Origin: Nansenia antarctica
Lineage: Eukaryota > Chordata > Actinopteri > Argentiniformes > Microstomatidae
Direction: 5' to 3'
NCBI GenBank assembly: GCA_963989245.1
Contig: OZ022348.1
Location: forward strand, 27,762,592 to 27,826,591
Length of the DNA: 64,000 bases
How positions within the stretch are numbered: position 1 is the first letter of the stretch; every line of letters begins with the position of its first letter. Under the pieces are notes generated by a model. That model did not search any database. It was not told where the DNA came from and saw only the letters and a list, made by a program, of their open reading frames with translations. Both the position numbers and the translations under genes were made by a program. Shown here one piece after another: positions 57,742 to 64,000 of this stretch.

Positions 57742-57890
57742 GTCCTCTGTGGCTCAGTTGGTAGAGCATGGCACAAACAACCCTTAGGTTGTGGGTTTGA
57801 TTCCCACTGGGACCATATATACTGAAAAATGTATGTACTCACTGCAGTTTAAGTTGCTTTGGATAGAATCGTCAGCTAAATTGCTTATGT
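57742..57890 (+). mobile_element. tRNA-derived SINE
   Basis: TCTGTGGCTCAGTTGGTAGA head, GGGTTTGATTCCCAC box, and tail AGTTGCTTTGGATAGAATCG. A ~45-bp direct repeat (GCATTAGAGACAC..GAAGAAGTGTGTGTATC) flanks it at 57640 and 57915. Confidence 0.84.
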
Positions 57891-58129
57891 TATTATATGA
57901 CAATGTACTGTAAGTCGGCATTAGAGACACGGAAGAAGTGTGTGTATCACAAACACAACACATGCACACACGCATGCACGCACACACGCATGCACAGACA
58001 CGTGCACACACGCATGCACAGACACGTGCTATCAAACCTTAGTCCTAGATGTCACACAAACCTACAGACACCATAGTGAATCTCAGTCTTGGGCTCAATC
58101 TAACCCATAGTGGCCTAACCCCATAGTTA

Positions 58130-58295
58130 GATAGTGAGTTGGACTGGTGATCAGAAGGTCATGAGTTCGAAACCACCACTAGTGTGACCTTGAGTAAAGC
58201 ACTTAGCCATAAATGACTCCAGGGAGACTGTCCCCTGTAATGTCTAATTGTAAGTTGCTTTGGATAAAAGTGCTAAATGGTTAAAATGAAAGTGA
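58130..58295 (+). mobile_element. tRNA-derived SINE
   Basis: AGTTGGACTGGTGATCAGAA head, GAGTTCGAAACC box, and tail TAAGTTGCTTTGGATAAAAG. Confidence 0.78.
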
Positions 58296-58330
58296 TTGGG
58301 AAAAACACATCTCAACTGTAGACACCTTGG

Positions 58331-58424
58331 GGTTTCCAGACACAGATTAAGCCATGTCTTTGACTAGATTGCATTGAATATGCAATAGTCCAGGAGTATG
58401 TTTAATCTGTGGTCTGGGAAACCA
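58331..58424. mobile_element. MITE, family 2-like
   Basis: GGTTTCCAGACACAGATTAA at the left and TTTAATCTGTGGTCTGGGAA at the right are inverted. It is related to the 13850 element. Confidence 0.65.
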
Positions 58425-58984
58425 GCCCATAATCTTGACTTTCGGTTTAACCGCTAGCACAGCTATTTAAAGACCATAAACCACATGCATGCATGATTTG
58501 CATGATCTCAAATACTGTACACACAAATGCTTCCAGATAAGAAATAACCCTTTGAGATAAGAAATAACCACTCAAACTCATATCGCATTAAAGACATTAA
58601 CGGACAACACCCAAATATATTGAGATTATATCTTAACCTTAGTTATAAATTCTGCACTCCTTGCATACCTTTTGCCCAACTTCTTATGCAACAGTAAAAA
58701 TCATGATTTAATGAAGTTGCGAATCTCAAATTAGGAGGCGGCCCTTTATGAATTAATTGCGGTCTTGAACTTTGGAACTCTGAATCCGACCTCACAGAGT
58801 CCTCTCAACCGCTCTTGCTGTTTGTCTTATAACTGACAGAACATTTTGTCACCCCGCATTTCTCAGCCGTGATCCGTTCCACAGCTGTGGTAAACATTGG
58901 GATCTGGCAGAGCGCCATCTCAAATGACACCACGTCTTGGGGACAAGTGACAGTGCTGTACTGGAGCCGGATATATATAACCTG

Positions 58985-59240
58985 GGTCCTATAATTACAT
59001 TTACAGTTCTGGCATTTAGCAGACGCCTTTATCCAAAGCAACTTACAACAACTATGTGAATCATCTGTCCATCAGTCATCATAAGAAAAACAAATCAATG
59101 CTAGGACCAAGGGCCATTGGACGTCACAAAGCTAGTAGAAGGAAGACTTACTGTTTTTCTTTCTTTTTTTAAATTGTATTTATTTACTGTAGAGAAACTG
59201 TACAGGGGGTCATGGGAATGAAGAGGTCTTAAGACTTTTT
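58985..59240 (-). mobile_element. LINE 3' UTR fragment
   Basis: GGCATTTAGCAGACGCCTTT and AGAGAAACTGTACAGGGGGT match the 3' region of the LINE at 26655. Confidence 0.6.
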
Positions 59241-59296
59241 TGGGAAGGGAAAACGTGTAAATCAATAACAAAATGTTTCCAAATGAGTCCGATATT

Positions 59297-59592
59297 AGTT
59301 CACTTGACATGTCTGGGGTTAGGGTTAGGGTTAGGGTTAGAGGTTACGGTTAGGGTCTTATCTCAAGGGTCTGGATAGCCAATTTTGTGATGGAAGCTAG
59401 CTAGTATCAATGGCCAGTACCAGAAGACTTGTAAACAAACGGCTCAATGCAATTGCAATTTCGACCCACGGAGCCAGATGCAACACAGTCTCCTAGCAAC
59501 ACGTGCATGCAGTAACGTCAGTCCGCCATAACGTGTACATCTACACATTACCCTAGTGTGGAATCTGCAAAAGTGCTAATCAAATCACGTTT
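59297..59592. repeat. Inverted repeat, right arm
   Basis: Contains (GGGTTA)n at 59316-59355. It is the reverse complement of the left arm with about 10% differences. The 2.27-kb interior holds SINEs and a LINE scrap but no transposase I can recognise. Confidence 0.9.
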
Positions 59593-59857
59593 TTTATTAT
59601 ATTATTAACACAAGTGGTTGATATCATTCCTTATTCTGTTCCGTGCATTACATTGAGCCCGTCCTCCGATGTTTGCCTTCACCTGCCACCCCTGCTACAC
59701 ACACACCATACATTCACCTGCCACCCCTGCTACACACACACCATACATTCGTCAACATTCGTCATTTTGGTTGGTGTTTAATGGAAGGACAGTGGAAGAA
59801 CTCGGACAGATAGATTAAGTGCAGCCATTTCCAGTGCTGCCAGTCAACATCTGATTG

Positions 59858-60080
59858 GGGCGGCTATGGCTCAGGAGGTAGAGCCGGCGTCTAATGATGT
59901 TGAGGTCAGCGGTTTTGCGGTTCGATTCCCGGCTGGCCACGTGTCGGCAAATTGCTCCCAATGAGTGGGCCGGCGCCTTGCATGGTAGCTTGCTGCCATT
60001 GGTGTGAATGGATGAATGAGAGAGTGCATTGGAAAGTGCATTGGAATACGATGCTATACAGTGTAAGTACCATCCATTTA
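59858..60080 (+). mobile_element. tRNA-headed SINE
   Basis: GGCGGCTATGGCTCAGGAGG head, GGTTCGATTCCCGGCTGG box, with the middle of the body deleted (after CGTGTCGGCAAATTGC). Confidence 0.85.
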
Positions 60081-60084
60081 GATT

Positions 60085-61620
60085 GGGTTTCTAACATTTG
60101 CCATTGAGTCTTGTAGTACTAGTACTAGTCGTTTTCGTATGATTGATTTCATACTATATGTACAGTATGACTACTACCTTTTATGTTGACACATATTGAC
60201 TCAAATACTGAATACGAATCTATGGGACTGTCAATGACCTGGCTGGCAATATAGGTACTTTCCTCTATAAAGATATGCCCCAATGGATATATGCCTCGCT
60301 AACCTTTACCACTCCACCCCGTAGCTTTTTGTGACATTGTGGTTGCTATGAAACCTCTCTCAAAAGTCCTCTGAACTGTAGGCCTACACTCTCAATCGAC
60401 GATACTGATCTGCTCACTACCCCTTTCTGCAATGTCTCTTTCAATTCGGTTGTGGGAGTTTGTTCAGCTGTGTTTCTCAACCGGTAGAACAAGAGATTGA
60501 GTCACTTTCTGAAACTCGATCGTCATTGTCCAGCCCCTCTGGTAATGGCATAATGAAATGGCTATGGGAAAAGAAAAGCACATAACTCCATAACTACCAG
60601 TGCAGAACATCCTTTTCAATCCAATTCCCACGAGAACTTCTCGATACTGAACTAGCGGTTTCGTAAAACGGTCAACAACAAAGAACATACTGTATAAAGC
60701 GCACAAACAGAGCGGAAATGTTGTTGTCACCTGCAAACCTTTAGAAGTTCAACCTTACGAGAAAAGAAGTCTCACATCCTTGGTCGTGTGTGTGTGGTGT
60801 ACCGTAACGACCCACATAAAGCCGATATTGTCCTGACAGGATTCTGGACTGTTTCTGTTTATTCTCACAGAGTCAGCTGATAAGGTTCCCCCCACAATGC
60901 TTACAAGGCACAACGGGCAAAGTTTCCCTCAGAAAGGCGTGGGAAACGCTGCTAGTTTGTGCAGCAGCTGTAACCTCATATGAGCCTCAGATTACAGAAC
61001 TGCAGCGGCCTGCCTGTAGGGAATACTGTAGGGTAGGGGTGACCCTCCTCTTCCCACACCCAAAACAAAAGGAGACAAAAAAAAAACTGGAAAAACTGAA
61101 TGTCGTTGATTACAACAATGACTGGAGCATGTTGCGACTCGACATGGGACGGCTCATTGTAGTAGCCCTGCCAGCTGTTCATTTGATTACGAAATTGACT
61201 TTGTAGTAGTTTTGTTTGTTTTGTAATCATCTCTTTTCCTCCTAATTTGAAACGCTGAGGCCTGGCCGCCCCGGGCGAAGATGATCACACACAGAGCCGA
61301 AAGAACCCTGACGAAATCAAACTGCGGTCAGGACCTTTAATCCTGGCCTCAAATTATCCATGTTCATTTAATCTTTTAATCTGATTTGTCCTGGAAACGT
61401 ATGATTAAAATACAGACAGACACACAACTCTTTCATGGTAAATAATTACATAAGGAAACGTGTTTCCCCTCTTCAGAACTCCAGTGGATTCTTTTGAGTT
61501 CCTGTGGCCTTGTTTCTTCCTGGCAGCTTGGACCAATGAGTTGTTACCACACAGCTAATTCTTCTCATTCCTAGCATCACTCACTGAGAGTCTGAAACTG
61601 TGAAACAGTGCCTATCTCTA
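60085..61620. other. Nothing recognised
   Basis: No gene, tRNA or clear element despite several short frames. Confidence 0.4.
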
Positions 61621-62065
61621 TCTCTCTATCATCAAAGAATGTATAACATTCAAAGTACTCCGCCTCACATACAAAGCCCTCCATAGCCTGGCCCCCCCTT
61701 AACTGACTGACCTCCTTCTCCCCCACCGCCCTACCTGTACCATCCGATCTTCATCCACTGTTCCCCTCACTGTCCCACCCTCGAAACTCAAAGGCTTCTG
61801 GAACTCTCTCCCTCAACCACTCAGAGACTCATCCTCACTCTCCACTTTTAAATCCCACCTCAAAACCTACCTGTTCTCCCATGCATACAACCTCCCCTAC
61901 CCCTAACCATCTCCCCTAACCCTGCCACCCCCCTCCCCCCCTGGACATTGCTGTGTTAATTGTTCCCTGCTCGTTAACTCTGTGTTCTATGTATGTATCT
62001 ATGGAGCACTTTGAGCTGCAACGTTTGCAGGAAAAGAGCTATAGAAATAAAAAGTTATTATTATT
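61620..62065 (+). mobile_element. LINE C-terminal fragment
   Basis: Encodes LTYKALHSLAPP, then GFWNSLPQPLRDS and FKSHLKTYLFSHAYN, the L2/CR1-type ORF2 end. The 3' end AGAGCTATAGAAATAAAAAG matches the tail at 14795. Confidence 0.82.
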
Positions 62066-63469
62066 ATGTGCTCATGTTATCTGTTGCTTGTTGTTTCTGT
62101 GTTTTCTGTTTTCCCCATATTGTCAGAGTCTTTGAGCCCCGGAAAAGCGCTATATAGATACAATGAATTATTATTATTATTATTATTATTATCTTATAAT
62201 CCAATCCGTGACTTAAGCAACTGGCCTGCAATGTCATTCAAGCGGAACCAGTACGACCTGACAATGTCTCTCAAATGTCATAAACAGTGAGCGCATGACA
62301 CATCAGAGAGGGAACGGTGTCCTAACGCCAAGTCTAAAGGGCTTGGTGGCTCCATGGCAGACATGCCTGCTCTTGTGAGCCCGCTGGTAAGCGCCGCTGC
62401 GCCAAGGTAAATTTGCTTTAGGAGGAAGCAAACAATGTCAGCTGATAGGCGTGGGGGGGGGGTGGGGAGAAAGACAGACAAACCAAACTATCCAGGGAAG
62501 AAAGGAGGTCTCTGGAGGACATCTGGAAGATAGAGAAACGAAGAGCGAGAGAGAGAGGGAGGAGGAGGGAGAGAGGGAGGGAGAGAGAGGGAGAGAGAGA
62601 GAAAATATTGACAGACAAGTCAGGATTACTGTACTTACAGTCAAATTCATTGGCTTGTCAGGGCCTGAAGGCAGGTGACCTTAAACATGACAATGGAGGG
62701 CAGAGGTAGAACAACAGGAAGTAGAGATACACACTATGGATGGGAAGTTCTGTTTGAGTGTGGTTAACATTTACTATACAAGACTATTCAAACTGGTCAT
62801 TAAAATAAAAACAATAACATGATGTATGATGATCGGACCTATTACAGTTAGTTGACAGGATTTCTACACTGTTCTATGGACAGAGGAGAACTGCTCCCGA
62901 AAGAAGAGAAAAGGAGTCTCCTTTTTAAGAAGCTGGTTTTAACACTGAGCACCATTCAGGAATTTCTGACCATATAAAGTAAGAAAAACTACTACAAAAA
63001 ACAAAAAAAACAATGACCATACAGACAAGGAAAACCTATGAGCATTAGAGCTTACTCATCCAAACCACTAAAGAGTTTTCAGGCGGTGAATCAACTGCTT
63101 TAGGTGTTGAGACTCCAGCAAGGTAGATACTGAAACTTGTGTGGGCGTACTGGAATGTGTCTGAAGTCTCCAGTGTTTGAAATTTGAGAAGTGTGCGTGG
63201 GTGGGAGTTGAAAGAATGCAGGAAGCATAGCCAGCACAAGATTTTTCGGTCAAGACAGACCTAACTTCCCCCTCTAAAGACTCCAGCATGCACAGTAACA
63301 ATGCCAGGGCTGAGTGGTAGACTCTTGGAAGTACCCCCGGAGTTTATCTAAAAAAGTGTGAGCTAACACCTACTGAAGATGGGTGTTTGCTCAGAGAAAA
63401 GCAAATAAGGGACTTCAGAATCGAGCTGAATCTCAAGACTTCCTATGCTTGTCTCCTTCCTTCGCTGGC

Positions 63470-63532
63470 CTCCTCTCCTCACCTCCTCACCTCCTCACCT
63501 CCTCACCTCCTCACCTCCTCACCTCCTCACCT
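63470..63532. repeat. (CTCCTCAC)n short tandem repeat
   Basis: About seven 8-bp units. Confidence 0.9.
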
Positions 63533-63671
63533 GCACTAATCTAAAAGTGCTGGACAGGTGAACGCAAAATGGTTTGTGTCCTTTATTATCATGCGCAACA
63601 TTATTTGGGGAGAAGTGCAGATCACTGAGGAGGCTGTGAATGGCGCTCTGCATTCGTCCTTTGTACGTTTT

Positions 63672-64000
63672 TTTTTTTTTTTTAAGAATTTGTTTTTCAG
63701 ATTTTATCCCCTTTTTCGCCCAATTTGGTAGCCAATTTAACCCAACTTAGCATCCAATTATCCCCTGCCTATTGCATGGGATCCGCCGCACGACCCCGTG
63801 GCCGGCAGTCCCAGAGGAGGGCGCCAGGCAGACTAGGCTGACTGGCTCCTCGAGCCCAGTACCGTTATTCCGGCACCCAGGGGGCGGTGTTGCGCGACGG
63901 ATCCTAGTCCAGAAATACTCCTATACCGCCCTCGGAAGCGGCCGGCCAATATGCCGCTTCCCGTGTGCCTCGGCCATATCTGGATCTGGCGAGCCGGGAT
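63672..64000. mobile_element. GC-rich interspersed repeat, runs off the window
   Basis: A T-run followed by ATTTTATCCCCTTTTTCGCC and CAATTTGGTAGCCAATTT, then GC-rich sequence. This is the layout of a reversed retroposon with its tail at left. The family was not identified and the right end is outside the window. Confidence 0.45.

Noticed and set aside
57742..57890. Functional tRNA gene
   Set aside because: The cloverleaf is degraded and it is followed by the shared SINE tail ending in GGATAGAATCG; it is a SINE head.

Overview
The window is repeat-rich vertebrate nuclear DNA, almost certainly from a ray-finned fish. Spliced genes with consensus GT/AG introns, eukaryotic tRNA genes, 5'-truncated L2/Rex-like LINEs, hAT, Harbinger-like and Tc1 elements, tRNA-headed SINEs and very many (CA)n, (GA)n and (TTA)n tracts all point that way. 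I cannot fix the species; a clupeiform-like fish is only a guess.

Two protein-coding genes can be assembled, both on the minus strand. Positions 1731-15074 hold a complete nine-exon tropomodulin gene (343 aa, closest to Tmod4 from remembered family features), including a 23-nt terminal coding exon. Positions 29036-33741 hold an IFI44-like interferon-induced GTPase-fold gene. Its seven coding exons join in frame to 302 aa, with a start codon in exon 33667-33741 and a stop at 29036. Upstream of it, at 35.6-39.9 kb, lie three related copies of a segment that look like alternative promoter/first-exon units. Each has an ISRE-like GAAA-repeat on the minus strand and, 155-190 bp downstream, a GTAAGT splice donor. 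Two copies are near-identical tandem duplicates joined by an inverted 92-bp piece. The third is diverged and lacks a LINE insertion that the first carries.

RNA genes are two tRNA-Leu(TAA) genes on the plus strand and a minus-strand family of initiator tRNA-Met(CAT) and tRNA-Arg(CCT) genes and pseudogenes at 27.2-27.6 and 40.2-46.2 kb. One tRNA-Arg pseudogene is split by a 2.8-kb hAT element with a perfect 8-bp target duplication.

The rest is mobile and simple-sequence DNA. It includes a Harbinger-like element with a Myb/SANT ORF (34.7-35.6 kb), a second hAT with a TTF-type zinc-finger remnant and a nested LINE (49.6-52.2 kb), and many hairpin MITEs, four of them inside IFI44-like introns. 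There is also a pair of ~300-bp inverted repeats carrying telomere-like hexamers (56.7 and 59.3 kb), a homogeneous 37-bp tandem array (47.8-48.4 kb) and several other minisatellites. I see no convincing protein-coding gene between 15.1 and 29.0 kb or from 52.2 kb to the end.
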